Below are positions 17,904-26,978 of a stretch of DNA of 51,528 nucleotides, one piece after another. How positions within the stretch are numbered: the stretch's first letter is position 1; each line of letters starts with the position of its first letter. Made by a program: the position numbers and the translations under genes. The stretch is from CAYFVU01 sp964594775 (GTDB lineage: Bacteria > Spirochaetota > Spirochaetia > DSM-16054 > Sediminispirochaetaceae). The stretch spans positions 1 to 51,528 of the forward strand of contig CAZQNO010000017.1 in the NCBI GenBank assembly GCA_964594775.1, in the 5' to 3' direction. The notes under the pieces are model-generated. The model ran no database searches. It was not told where the DNA came from and saw nothing but the letters and a program-made list of their open reading frames with translations.

Positions 17904-19586
17904 CTACTTTGACGTGAGGACTTCGGTTCCGTTCCAATCCGGCGGCGGCGGGCTTGCAAGATAGATCTTGCAGCGTTCCTGGTAGACCCCCGCTAACTTG
18001 TCATCGGGGAGAAGCTTCTTCACACCCTCAAAATACTTGAGAGCTCTTTCAAAATTCCGCCCGTAATAGTGCTTCAGCCCCAGGTGGTGATAGTCCCAGG
18101 CCTTTTTCTCCCGCTTGCTAAGCTTTCTCTTTGCCGTATAGATATTCTCCGGCTTCGTTTTCCCCTTCACCACCACCTTGTCGACCATCCGGCAGCTTAT
18201 CTCTCCCTTCACCTTTCTAAAGACGCTCTCGGAGAAGATGACTCCCTGTCCGTAGGGCTTCGTTAGACCCTCCAGGCGGGAACCGAGATTTACCATATCG
18301 CCGATGATGGTGTAGTCCATCTTTTTCTCGGAACCGATGTTTCCCACCGTCACTACTCCGTAGTTTATTCCTATTCCGGTAATGAACTTTGGCTTTCCCC
18401 GTCTGTCCTGCTCCTCGTTGAACTCGATGAGGGCTTCCTGCATTTCGACCGCAGAGAGCAAGGCCTGCAGCGCGTCGTCATCGTGCTTCACCGGCGCGCC
18501 GAAGAAGGCCATGATGGCATCTCCGATGTATTTATCGATAACTCCGCCGTGGCTCATGATGATGTCGACCATGATTTCAAAATAGCGGTTGAGGGCGGTT
18601 ACCAGCTCATCGGGCATGAATCCTTCGGAAATGGTGGTAAAGCTGCGGATATCGGAGAAGAGAATCGCCACCACACGGTTGTCGCCGACGAGCATTCTCT
18701 CCGGATTGTCAAAAATCGTGTCGATGACGTCCTTCGGCACGTACTTCTGAAATATGCTGCGCACTTTGTGCTCGTTTTTCTGAGCCAGGACCGCCTTGAA
18801 GGCAAACTCCTTGATCTGCCCGTAGGCACGGTCGAGCTCGATACTCATGATGTTAAAGGTATTGGCCACGGCGCCGATCTCGTCGTTATATTCCACCGGG
18901 ACCCGCCTGCTTAAGTCGTTGGTTTCGATGACGTAACGCATCCCCTTTACCAGCAAGACGAGGGGCCGGGTCAAGTACCCGGCGAAGGCAATGAGCAGAA
19001 TGAGAGAAACGATAACCGCTCCGGCAAGCACATAGCCGGTCTGAATGATGATGGCCTGGGCTTCTTTATAGAAAGAGGAGGATTGCTCGGTGACCAGCAC
19101 GTACCAGCCGAAGGGTTCGAAGAGGAAACTCTGTCCGACCCGCTCGATCCCGCCGATGCGAATACGCTGCCAGCCTCCCCTTTTCCGGCGGATGTTTCGG
19201 TAGAGCCGTGACCGCTCGGCCACCTCCAGCTCCACTTCACCGGTGGCCATCACCACCTGGGCATTTTCGTTGAGGGCAAAGATGATTTCCGTATCGCTCT
19301 TGATGATGGACTGGGCGTAAGAAGCTATGGCGTTCTTCGTTACCTCCAGGTACTGCTCCTTTTCCTGGAGATTGTTTTCGACCAGGAGGTTCCACTGACT
19401 CTGCATATAGTTTTCCAGCTCTTCCGCCTTGAAGCCGAGAAACTCGATAGCGATTCGCGTTATGCCGTTGCGGGCTGAGAATGAAGAGACGACACCGGTA
19501 ATCACGAGGGCTGTCATAAGAACGGGAAGAACCACCAGTATAATTTTTAGTCGGATACGCACGCCGAATCTGCTCCTTTTCCGCAA
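17904..19586 (-). CDS. Membrane-bound class III adenylate cyclase with HAMP domain
   Basis: This 560-residue protein should make cAMP in response to an outside signal. Membrane segments at about 13-34 and 183-204 enclose a roughly 148-residue extracytoplasmic sensor region. A HAMP linker (206-258) leads to a cyclase domain (about 300-480) with metal Asp 312 (FSDIRSFT) and 356 (DKYIGDAIM), substrate Lys 352, Thr 426 at the Asp/Thr position typical of adenylate rather than guanylate cyclases, and transition-state Asn 433 and Arg 437. The C-terminal tail (about 497-545) resembles one TPR repeat. The frame starts at TTG 19586; GTG 19562 with AAAGGAG ten bases upstream is an equally good start. 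Confidence 0.92.
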   Translation of the reverse strand: MRKRSRFGVRIRLKIILVVLPVLMTALVITGVVSSFSARNGITRIAIEFLGFKAEELENYMQSQWNLLVENNLQEKEQYLEVTKNAIASYAQSIIKSDTEIIFALNENAQVVMATGEVELEVAERSRLYRNIRRKRGGWQRIRIGGIERVGQSFLFEPFGWYVLVTEQSSSFYKEAQAIIIQTGYVLAGAVIVSLILLIAFAGYLTRPLVLLVKGMRYVIETNDLSRRVPVEYNDEIGAVANTFNIMSIELDRAYGQIKEFAFKAVLAQKNEHKVRSIFQKYVPKDVIDTIFDNPERMLVGDNRVVAILFSDIRSFTTISEGFMPDELVTALNRYFEIMVDIIMSHGGVIDKYIGDAIMAFFGAPVKHDDDALQALLSAVEMQEALIEFNEEQDRRGKPKFITGIGINYGVVTVGNIGSEKKMDYTIIGDMVNLGSRLEGLTKPYGQGVIFSESVFRKVKGEISCRMVDKVVVKGKTKPENIYTAKRKLSKREKKAWDYHHLGLKHYYGRNFERALKYFEGVKKLLPDDKLAGVYQERCKIYLASPPPPDWNGTEVLTSK

Positions 19587-19729
19587 GTCCTCATTTCACC
19601 ATCGGTGTACATTATCTTTCACTTGAGCACGAGCAGAGGCAAAGAACAAGACTAAATGTATTCACCCCCTCTGTCGACAATAAAATGAGGCTTTGCCCTC
19701 ATAGGTATTCGGCACAAGGAGTTCTCCAG

Positions 19730-21664
19730 GTGAGCAGTTCCCTCCAACCACCCTCCTCTCAAAACGATGACTTTTTCGCGGAAGTAGAGAATCTTTCCGA
19801 AAAGGAGCGGGCAGAAATTTTCGAACAGATCGAGAATGTCGCCACCGGTGGAGGACTCAAAGACCGAAAGGACCTCTTCACAATTCACGCCTTGAAAAAA
19901 GGCGGCGTATTTCCTCTGATAGTCAATATCATCGCCGTCCTTGCCATGGCGGGAGGAGTCTATTACGCAAACCACTACTTCAGCCGCCAGGAGGAAGAGC
20001 TCAACCTCCGCAGCAGCTCCTATCTCTCTGCAGAAAGCAAGATTATCGAGGAATTCAAGAAGGAATCGGAAAAGCGCCTGCAGGAAAAAGAGAGCGAGAT
20101 AGAGAACATAAAAAGCGATCTCCTGAAAATCGAGCAGGAGAGGGAGGCTCTGGCGGCCGACATCGAGGAACAAATCTCCTCAAGGGAAGAGGAGCTGCGC
20201 CGGCAGCTGGAACAATCCCTCGCCGAAGAGCGGGAACGCTTGGAAAACCAGGGCATAAGTGAAGAGGAGCTGCAGCAACGGCTCGCGGAATTTCAAGAGG
20301 CCCGCAGCGGTGAAATTGATGAGGCGGTCTCCCGCTTTCGCGGCGAAATGGAGGCGGAGCTGCAGGAGAAGGAGCAGGAACTGGCGGAGGCCGAGGCCAC
20401 GGCCCAGCGGATTCTCGATGAGGCCGGCAGAGAGCGGGAAGAGCTCATAGAGGAGACCCGCCGCAGAGAAGAGGAACTGCAGAGTCAATACGAGGAGGAG
20501 ATGGAACAACTCTCCGTCCAAGCGGGAAGGGTGCAGGAAGAGCTCGAGGAGCTGAGCGAGCTTCGCAAAAACGAACAACTGGTTCTCGACCAGATTTCTT
20601 CGATGTATCTCCAAATAGAGTCCGCCATAGAGGAGAGAAAGCCCCAGGAGGCCATGGACAGGATAAAGGCCCTGCGCGACCTCATCGAAAGGCCCTCCGT
20701 TTCCCGTCTGCCGAGTCTCGAGAAGCGAAGAGAGGTGGACAATTTTCTCATTTCGACTCTAGAGGAATACGTGAACAAAACGCAGAGAAGCACGGCCGAT
20801 ACCTCTCTGCTCGATTCGGCGAAGCTCCTCGCCTCCGCGAAGGCCTCGGTGGAATCGGCGCAGGAGGCCCTTGCCGAAGGAGACGGGTACACCGCCCGGC
20901 GTTACTTCAGTCAGGCCCTCAGTACGGTGCCGGAGCTAGACACAGCCCATGAGGAAATCAATATCCTGGATGCCCTCAACAGGGGAGCGCGGGTAGACGA
21001 ACTGCTCGCCCTGGCTGAGGAAGCGGCATCTGCCGGAAGCACCGACGAGGCGGCCGACCGGTATGCAGCGGCGGCGGCCGAAGCATCGCCGGCGAATTCC
21101 GAAAAGGCGCGAAGCGCCGTCAATCGCCTGGAAGAGCTCATCACCGCCCGGTACCAAGAGTCCCAAAATGCTCTGGAAGAGAAAATCGCGGAAGTGAATG
21201 AAAAATTGGCGGCAGCGTCTCAGGAAATTCCCCCTCTCGAAGAGCGGATCGAAGCTCTGCAGGAGGAGCTGGAGGCGGAGAATACCGCCGTTGAGAATCG
21301 GCTGCGCAGCTTAGAAGAGGAGAAGTCCCAATTACAACACAGGATCTCCCAACTCAACGGGGAAATCGAAGATCTCGAAATCCGCCACAGCGCGGCCAAA
21401 GAGCAGGCCGACCGCCTGCAGAAGAACTTGGAAGAGGCGGCAAACGAAATAGCTTCAATGGTTTCCGGTACCGGCACCAACAGTCTCCTCCTCGAGGCGG
21501 TAGACCGCTACTCCCGTTTCCGTGACACCCAGCGCTCCCTTTTATCCTCCGCCGGTGAGGGAAGCGGCCGGGCCGAGAAAAACTTCGAGGAGTTTCTCCG
21601 CAGTAATGAAATCTCCTCTCTCTTTCCCGATCTCGCAGAAATCTACCGGCAGAGTCACAGATAA
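19730..21664 (+). CDS. Membrane-anchored coiled-coil protein
   Basis: GTG 19730 is the probable start because AAGGAG lies eight bases upstream; the frame opens at ATG 19685. After an acidic N-terminus there is one membrane segment (about residues 59-77), then some 200 residues of almost unbroken Glu/Arg/Lys-rich coiled coil. A helical middle follows with TPR-like spacing (ALAEGDGYTARRYFSQAL and LLALAEEAASAGSTDEAADR), then a second coiled coil (about 480-590) and a short C-terminal domain. It likely forms a long dimeric rod anchored in the cytoplasmic membrane, perhaps structural. It ends three bases from the convergent dihydroorotate-dehydrogenase-like gene. No known family is recognised. Confidence 0.8.
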   Translation: MSSSLQPPSSQNDDFFAEVENLSEKERAEIFEQIENVATGGGLKDRKDLFTIHALKKGGVFPLIVNIIAVLAMAGGVYYANHYFSRQEEELNLRSSSYLSAESKIIEEFKKESEKRLQEKESEIENIKSDLLKIEQEREALAADIEEQISSREEELRRQLEQSLAEERERLENQGISEEELQQRLAEFQEARSGEIDEAVSRFRGEMEAELQEKEQELAEAEATAQRILDEAGREREELIEETRRREEELQSQYEEEMEQLSVQAGRVQEELEELSELRKNEQLVLDQISSMYLQIESAIEERKPQEAMDRIKALRDLIERPSVSRLPSLEKRREVDNFLISTLEEYVNKTQRSTADTSLLDSAKLLASAKASVESAQEALAEGDGYTARRYFSQALSTVPELDTAHEEINILDALNRGARVDELLALAEEAASAGSTDEAADRYAAAAAEASPANSEKARSAVNRLEELITARYQESQNALEEKIAEVNEKLAAASQEIPPLEERIEALQEELEAENTAVENRLRSLEEEKSQLQHRISQLNGEIEDLEIRHSAAKEQADRLQKNLEEAANEIASMVSGTGTNSLLLEAVDRYSRFRDTQRSLLSSAGEGSGRAEKNFEEFLRSNEISSLFPDLAEIYRQSHR

Positions 21665-21667
21665 TAC

Positions 21668-22675
21668 CTACTGATCGAGGAGTATATACTCCTGCGGATG
21701 AAGAAGGGCCTTTGCGTACTGGGCTCTGCTGTACATCTCCGGCTTCTCGTTATTTTTAAAACTCAGCCTGCCGGTAAAATCGGCAAGACCGGCAAAGCCG
21801 TGCTCATCCATCCAGTCGGACAATTCTCCGAGGATCTTAGGCAGAATGACGATCGAATGGGCGTACAGGGCACTCACCATCTGCGCGACCTTCGCCCCGG
21901 CGAGGAGAACCTTGAGCAGACTCTCAACCGAATGAATACCGTTGCTTGCGCATACCTCTGCCTTCGTCTTTCCATAGAGGAGCCCGGCGAATCTAAGGGT
22001 GAGTCGATAGTCGTTCGATCCGCTTAGATTGAGCGAGTAATCGTTCTGCAGCTTGTTTACATTGATGCTCGGTTGAAAAAGCCGGTTGAAGAGTACCAGG
22101 CCCGCCGCCCCTGCATCGTCCAGCTTCTTGATGAAATTGAGGGGACTCGAGTAGTAGGGGCTCAGCTTCACGGAGATGGGCACGTTCACTTCCTTCTTCA
22201 CCTGCTTTACCGACTCGATCTGCTCGTTCTCTATAACTTCTCCCTCGGTATCGAAGTCCGTCGGGAGGCGGTAGAAGTTCAATTCCAGTCCGTCTACCCC
22301 CGCCTCCTCCAGTTTTTTCGCGTAGTTCGGCCAGGTCTCCGGTTCGCTCGCATTTATACTGCCGATAACCGGTATCGCTACGCTCTCTTTCGTTTTTCTC
22401 ACCCATTGCAGGTGTTCTTCCGGGCCCGCATGCGCCAATTCCGGAAAAATGGAAAGCATCTCGGAATAGAGATTGTCACTCTTATGCAGGTTTTCCTCGT
22501 GTCGGTATCTCTCCAGCTTGATCTGCTCCTCGAAGAGGGATTTGACCACGATTGCCGCGACCCTCGAGTCTTCCAGCTTCTTGATGCTGTCCATATGCGA
22601 GGTGAGCCCGGAGGCCCCCGCGATGAGAGGGTTTTTCAATTCTAATCCCATGTAGCTTGTCTTTAAATCAGCCAT
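21668..22675 (-). CDS. Dihydroorotate dehydrogenase-like FMN protein
   Basis: This 335-residue TIM-barrel protein belongs to the dihydroorotate dehydrogenase-like group: YMGLELKNPLIAGASGLT at the start, KLSPYY for the flavin/substrate strand, and a barrel ending with LLAGAKVAQMVSALY. Family members are FMN oxidoreductases. No pyrimidine gene is nearby, and I do not see the catalytic Cys or Ser loop clearly, so the substrate may differ from dihydroorotate. The start is ATG 22675 with GGAG five bases upstream; the frame continues 89 codons upstream through a promoter and is not coding there. Confidence 0.82.
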   Translation of the reverse strand: MADLKTSYMGLELKNPLIAGASGLTSHMDSIKKLEDSRVAAIVVKSLFEEQIKLERYRHEENLHKSDNLYSEMLSIFPELAHAGPEEHLQWVRKTKESVAIPVIGSINASEPETWPNYAKKLEEAGVDGLELNFYRLPTDFDTEGEVIENEQIESVKQVKKEVNVPISVKLSPYYSSPLNFIKKLDDAGAAGLVLFNRLFQPSINVNKLQNDYSLNLSGSNDYRLTLRFAGLLYGKTKAEVCASNGIHSVESLLKVLLAGAKVAQMVSALYAHSIVILPKILGELSDWMDEHGFAGLADFTGRLSFKNNEKPEMYSRAQYAKALLHPQEYILLDQ

Positions 22676-22696
22676 ATTCACTCCTTTCTCCTTTCT

Positions 22697-22747
22697 AATA
22701 TAAGGCCTATCGATAAGATTGCAAAGTTTTGCCGCCTCTATTACAAT
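22697..22747. promoter_or_regulatory. Divergent promoters sharing one palindromic -35
   Basis: TTGCAA at 22719-22724 is its own reverse complement. On the plus strand TACAAT (22742-22747) follows at 17 bases; on the minus strand TATATT (22702..22697) follows at 16. The same hexamer thus serves two outward promoters, one for the peptidase-like operon and one for the dihydroorotate-dehydrogenase-like gene. Confidence 0.6.
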
Positions 22748-22778
22748 TACACAGTACATGCAAGGAGGAAAGTACACT

Positions 22779-23948
22779 ATGGAAGGGAGAATGGAGAAAC
22801 TCATTTCGACACTCACTCCTCTAACGAAGCGCTTACGAGAAATGAGGGATACTCTCCTTACCAATCTCATCATGCTCGGTGAGATACCCGCTCCCACCTT
22901 TAGAGAGGACAACAGACGCCGTTTTCTCATAAACCGATTCAATCAATATCAGCTCCTCAACTGTTCAACCGACGAGGTAGGCAACGGGCTCGGCATACTG
23001 CCGGGAAGCACGGGAGAGCGGAACATCATGGTGGTAGCTCATATGGATACGGTCTTCGACGAAAGCATAGACCATACCATCACCATCAGACCCCATGCAA
23101 TCAGCGGACCCGGTGTCGGAGACAACGCCCTCGGCATCGCCGTCCTTGCCACGCTTCCCGCCCTTCTACAGGAACTGAAAATCGAGCTCAAATCCAACAT
23201 CATCTTGATGGGCTCCTCGAGGAGCCTCGGGCGGGGCAATATCGAAGGCCTCCGCTTCTTCCTCAACAATACGGAGACCCAGATTCACCAGGGAGTCGTC
23301 GTTGAAGGCGTCAGGCTCGGCCGTTTGAGCCACTCCTCCATCGGCATGTCCAGATGTGAGATCTCCTACCATCTTCCGGAGGAATATGACTGGACCCGCT
23401 TCGGCGCCGTCGGTTCGATCGTCACGATAAACGAACTGATCAACCGTATCCTCGAAATTCCCCTTCCCAAGCGGCCGAAATCCAACATTGTCCTGGGGTC
23501 CATTCGGGGCGGAACCGGTTTCAACTCCATCGCCAACGAGGCAACCCTCCGTTTCGAGATCCGCAGCGAGTCCGATGGAATGGTACAAAAACTGCGAAAA
23601 CAGATAGAGGATATTGCCACGGAGGTATCCAGCCAAAACGGATCGATGGTAAATGTCCAAATACTGGCGCAGAGAAATCCCGGCGGAATTTCCTTCTCCC
23701 ATCCCCTGGCGGCGAACGCCAGAATGATCATGAACGGACTCGGCATCAATCACAGAATTTCCCCCAGCACATCCGAACTTTCGGCCTTCATCGATAAGGG
23801 CATTCCCGCCCTCACCATCGGTATCACCAACGGTGAAAACATGGATAAACCGGACGAACAGATAGAAATTGAACCGATGTACACCGGTCTCGCCCAGCTG
23901 GTGGGGCTCCTGCAGGCTATAGACAAAGGGTATTGCGATGAATCTTAA
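22779..23948 (+). CDS. M20 peptidase homologue with degenerate active site
   Basis: The 389-residue protein has the M20 metallopeptidase fold: VVAHMDTVFD gives the first metal His and catalytic Asp (88 and 90) and GVGDNALG the bridging Asp (115). At the place where active members have the catalytic and metal Glu pair (GEEGLGDLRG type), this protein reads MGSSRSLGRGNIEG (144-157), and the GGHSW-type dimer-interface motif and terminal metal His (usually in GGGAHT) are not present (GITNGENMDKPDE). It is therefore probably not a working peptidase. AGGAGG lies ten bases before ATG 22779. It overlaps the next gene by 11 bases. Confidence 0.78.
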   Translation: MEGRMEKLISTLTPLTKRLREMRDTLLTNLIMLGEIPAPTFREDNRRRFLINRFNQYQLLNCSTDEVGNGLGILPGSTGERNIMVVAHMDTVFDESIDHTITIRPHAISGPGVGDNALGIAVLATLPALLQELKIELKSNIILMGSSRSLGRGNIEGLRFFLNNTETQIHQGVVVEGVRLGRLSHSSIGMSRCEISYHLPEEYDWTRFGAVGSIVTINELINRILEIPLPKRPKSNIVLGSIRGGTGFNSIANEATLRFEIRSESDGMVQKLRKQIEDIATEVSSQNGSMVNVQILAQRNPGGISFSHPLAANARMIMNGLGINHRISPSTSELSAFIDKGIPALTIGITNGENMDKPDEQIEIEPMYTGLAQLVGLLQAIDKGYCDES

Positions 23949-24921
23949 CAACTGGCTCAAGCGAAACACCTATCATCACTCCACATTCTCCGACCTCGAA
24001 GACCTGGTAAAACGGAAGGAGAAGCAAAAACTCCGCATCTCCCTCTGCATTCCCACCCTCAACGAGGAGAATACCATCGGCAAAGAGATCGTGCTCTTCC
24101 GTTCGGAACTGATGAATCGATTTCCGCTCCTCGATGAGATCGCCGTTATCGACTCCGGCTCATCCGATCGCACGCGGGAAGTCGCCGATTCCTTCGGCGC
24201 CGACGTATATCTGGCCTCCGACATCCTCCCGCGGCTTGAATCTAAACGGGGCAAAGGAGAAAATCTCTGGAAGGCGATATACCAGCTTAAAGGCGACATC
24301 ATCGTCTATATCGACGCCGATATTAAGAACATTCATCCGCGTTTCGCCTACGGGCTCATTGCTCCCCTCGTCTACCGGGATGAAATACAATATGTAAAGG
24401 CCTTCTATGACCGGCCCCTCGCCTTCAGCCAGGGTATACGCCCTTCCGGAGGAGGCAGGGTAACGGAGATCCTCATTCGGCCCCTCTTCAGCCTCTTCTT
24501 TCCCGAGCTGTCGGGACTCATCCAGCCGCTCTCCGGCGAATACGCCGTTCGCCGGGAAGTCCTCGAACAGATTCCCTTCCCCATCGGCTACGGCGTAGAA
24601 ACCTCCCACATCATCGACGTGTATCAAAAATGGGGGCTGGGTGCCTTCGCCCAGACCGATCTGGATCAGCGGGTCCATCGGAATCAGGACACTCGCAGTC
24701 TTGGAAAGATGGCCTTCGGCATTCTCCAGACCTTTTTCTCTCGTCTCCAAGCCCTCGGCGTCATCGAGGACAAGCTCGAATTGAGTCACATTCTACGACA
24801 GTTTCAAGCCAGAGACCAGGAGTTTGAGACGATGGAAATAACCATCGAAGAAGAAGAAAGACCACCGATGAATACCATCGAAGAATATATCGAACTGCGA
24901 AAAGGAGGTAGTTCCTCATGA
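23938..24921 (+). CDS. Glucosyl-3-phosphoglycerate synthase-like glycosyltransferase
   Basis: This 327-residue GT-A enzyme resembles GT81 GpgS, which moves glucose from a nucleotide sugar to 3-phosphoglycerate to start glucosylglycerate synthesis, a compatible solute. Seen in order: the nucleotide-binding strand ISLCIPTLNEENTIG, IDSGSSDRTREVA, the GKGENLWKA loop, the metal-binding YIDADIKNIHPRF, then RPSGGGRVTEILIRPL and the GEYAVRRE acceptor region near 195. No GpgP phosphatase is adjacent. It overlaps the M20-like gene and is followed by an ATGA overlap. A mannosyl version is possible. Confidence 0.85.
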   Translation: MNLNNWLKRNTYHHSTFSDLEDLVKRKEKQKLRISLCIPTLNEENTIGKEIVLFRSELMNRFPLLDEIAVIDSGSSDRTREVADSFGADVYLASDILPRLESKRGKGENLWKAIYQLKGDIIVYIDADIKNIHPRFAYGLIAPLVYRDEIQYVKAFYDRPLAFSQGIRPSGGGRVTEILIRPLFSLFFPELSGLIQPLSGEYAVRREVLEQIPFPIGYGVETSHIIDVYQKWGLGAFAQTDLDQRVHRNQDTRSLGKMAFGILQTFFSRLQALGVIEDKLELSHILRQFQARDQEFETMEITIEEEERPPMNTIEEYIELRKGGSSS

Positions 24922-25277
24922 TGCGATTGTTATTCCATCTCATACTTCTCGCCGTTGTGGCGATATTCGTCGCTCTCAACGTATCTTACACGACCAGCAT
25001 AAACCTCTTCGGTTATAGGATAGCGCATATCTCTACCGTAGCCGTTGTCCTCATCTCCCTGATCGCCGGAGTGCTCTACTCCTTTATCTATTATGCCTTA
25101 AGCTATATTCGGAAGAGCGGAGTGCAGCGCGCAAAGCGTCGGGAGGAAAAGACAAAGGACCGTGAAAAAGAGCTGAAGGAGCGGGAAAAGCTCATCGAGA
25201 AGACCGGTGAAGAGCAAACGCCGGGGGGCGCCGAAAAGAAGAAGGGTATCTTCAAAATAGGCAAGCGGAAAGGGTAG
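24918..25277 (+). CDS. LapA-like two-span membrane protein
   Basis: The 119-residue protein has two membrane segments (about 3-21 and 38-61) separated by a short loop (NVSYTTSINLFG), the layout of LapA/DUF1049 proteins, followed by a charged coiled-coil tail. The start overlaps the glycosyltransferase stop (ATGA) and AAAGGAGGT precedes it, so the genes are coupled. Role unknown; related proteins act in envelope lipid or LPS assembly. Confidence 0.75.
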   Translation: MMRLLFHLILLAVVAIFVALNVSYTTSINLFGYRIAHISTVAVVLISLIAGVLYSFIYYALSYIRKSGVQRAKRREEKTKDREKELKEREKLIEKTGEEQTPGGAEKKKGIFKIGKRKG

Positions 25278-25291
25278 AAGCAATTTTTTCG

Positions 25292-25741
25292 ATGGAAGCC
25301 CTGCTGAACAACACCGTTCTCTGGACGACTCTATTAGCGGCCCTCATCGCTCAGCTCATAAAGGGTCTGCAGGAAGCGATGTTTCAGAAACAATTCAAAC
25401 CCCGGCGCCTTTTCGAAACCGGCGGCATGCCTTCCAGCCATTCCGCCGCCGTCGCGAGCCTGGCAAGCAGCATGGGACTCAACTACGGCTGGGACAGTCC
25501 CTACTTCACCATCTCTACGGTGCTGGCGATCATTGTGATTTACGATGCGACGGGAATCCGGAGGGCCGCGGGTGAGCACGCGATCATTCTCAATGAACTC
25601 ATCGAGGAGTTCAACCACGTCCTTCATGACGGGCTGAAGAGTCAAAACCTCAAGACCCTCCTCGGGCACACCTATCCCCAAGCGGCGGTTGGCATAATTA
25701 TAGGGGTGGTCATGGCCGTACTCATCCACAATTGGACATAA
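25292..25741 (+). CDS. Divergent PAP2 (DUF212) membrane protein
   Basis: The 149-residue membrane protein matches the DUF212 family, a divergent branch of the PAP2 phosphatases. It has GGMPSSHSAAVASLA (about 45-59), a middle Asp/Arg segment (YDATGIRRAAGEHA) and a final GHTYPQAAVGIIIG. Typical members sit in the cytoplasmic membrane; their substrate is not established. It belongs to the same run as the GpgS-like gene. Confidence 0.88.
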   Translation: MEALLNNTVLWTTLLAALIAQLIKGLQEAMFQKQFKPRRLFETGGMPSSHSAAVASLASSMGLNYGWDSPYFTISTVLAIIVIYDATGIRRAAGEHAIILNELIEEFNHVLHDGLKSQNLKTLLGHTYPQAAVGIIIGVVMAVLIHNWT

Positions 25742-25751
25742 GGAGATCATT

Positions 25752-26300
25752 ATGGCAGCGCTTTTAGACCTGCTTAGCCGACGCAGGAGCATTCGAGAAT
25801 ATCAAAAGGTGAAGGTCGAAAAATCGCTCATCGACACGATGCTGCGGTCCGTTCTCTTCTCGCCCACCTCTAAGGGCATCGCCTCGAGAAGCATCATCGT
25901 CGTAGACGATCCGGATATTCTCGCCTCTCTTGCCGAATGCAAGGCCCACGGCGCCGGATTTCTCTCGGGGGCTCCCCTTGCCTTCGTTGTTGCCGCGGAC
26001 ACAGAGAAGGCGGCGGCCTGGATCGAGGATGCCTCCATCGCCGCAATAACGCTGCAGTACAGCGCCGAGGAACTGGGTCTGAGCTCCTGTTGGATACAGG
26101 TGCGGGGCCGCAAGAGGAAGGACGGCACCGAAGCCTCCGCTTACATCAAGGAGCTCCTCTCTCTTCCTCCTCAATTAGCGGTAGAGGCCGTCGTGGCCGT
26201 CGGCTATCCGGGAGAATCTCTTTCCCCCCACGGAGAGAACGAGCTTGACAAAGAGAGCATTCGTCTAAACGGCTACGAAAAGCCCTATACCTTGGACTGA
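25752..26300 (+). CDS. Nitroreductase family FMN oxidoreductase
   Basis: The 182-residue protein begins with the nitroreductase pattern LLSRRRSIREYQKVKVEK, where the Arg-Arg-Ser binds FMN phosphate, and continues with AAITLQYSAEELGLSSCWIQ, the usual dimer helix, and AVVAVGYPGES near the C-terminus. Cytosolic. AAGGAG lies upstream. Substrates of this family vary widely (nitroaromatics, quinones, deiodination), so only the fold and cofactor are supported. Confidence 0.88.
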   Translation: MAALLDLLSRRRSIREYQKVKVEKSLIDTMLRSVLFSPTSKGIASRSIIVVDDPDILASLAECKAHGAGFLSGAPLAFVVAADTEKAAAWIEDASIAAITLQYSAEELGLSSCWIQVRGRKRKDGTEASAYIKELLSLPPQLAVEAVVAVGYPGESLSPHGENELDKESIRLNGYEKPYTLD

Positions 26301-26306
26301 ACGCCG

Positions 26307-26915
26307 ATGGAAGAGTATGCCGTTGCTCCTGTTTACGATTTGCTGCTCTTCCCCTTCGTGCGCAAGATTAGATTAAAGATACTCGAACTCTGTCGAAAGT
26401 ATGATTACGCAACGATTCTCGACGTCTGCTGTGGAACGGGAGACCAGCTGAAGCTTCTCGGTAAAAACGGTTTTCGGGTGAGCGGGGTCGATCTCTCCGA
26501 AAAGATGCTCGAAGTCTCAAAGAGGGGGGACTTCAATCCCCAGTGCCGGCTCGAGGATGCCTCCGATATGGCCTACCCGGATGACAGCTTCGATGCCGCC
26601 ATGACGACATTCGCCCTCCATGAAAAATCTGCAGAAACATCTCGGGCCATCGTAGAGGAGATGTTGAGAGTGGTGAAGCCGGGAGGTCATCTCATACTCA
26701 CCGATTTCCGTCTCTCCGAGGAGACCTTTTTCATTGCAGGGGCCATGGTCCACGCCATTGAGCGGTTTGCCGGAGGGGAACATTACCGCAATTTCCGCAG
26801 CTACACGGAGGCGGGAGGCATCCCGTCGATCATCGAGGGCCTGCCCCTTCGACTCCACGAACGAATCCCGGTGGGCATGGGAAGCGTTAGCATCGACCTC
26901 TATCATGCGAGATAA
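26307..26915 (+). CDS. SAM-dependent methyltransferase, class I
   Basis: The 202-residue protein has the SAM-binding motif I ILDVCCGTGDQLKLL (about 35-49), the acidic residue of VSGVDLSEKMLEVSK, motif IV (DDSFDAAMTTFALHE) and post-motif LRVVKPGGHLILTDF. This is the UbiE/Methyltransf_11 type. It starts six bases after the nitroreductase gene. The methyl acceptor cannot be told. Confidence 0.88.
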   Translation: MEEYAVAPVYDLLLFPFVRKIRLKILELCRKYDYATILDVCCGTGDQLKLLGKNGFRVSGVDLSEKMLEVSKRGDFNPQCRLEDASDMAYPDDSFDAAMTTFALHEKSAETSRAIVEEMLRVVKPGGHLILTDFRLSEETFFIAGAMVHAIERFAGGEHYRNFRSYTEAGGIPSIIEGLPLRLHERIPVGMGSVSIDLYHAR

Positions 26916-26924
26916 ACTCAATAC

Positions 26925-26957
26925 TTGACCGGAAAAAGTCGATCATGATAGTATAAA
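26925..26957 (+). promoter_or_regulatory. Possible promoter of the small Cys-protein gene
   Basis: TTGACC (26925-26930) is followed by TATAAA (26952-26957) at 21 bases, too long for standard sigma70; GATAGT at 26947-26952 gives 16 bases but is a weak hexamer. Position upstream of the next gene is reasonable. Confidence 0.35.
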
Positions 26958-26978
26958 GATGCTCAAAAGGGGGACTTC

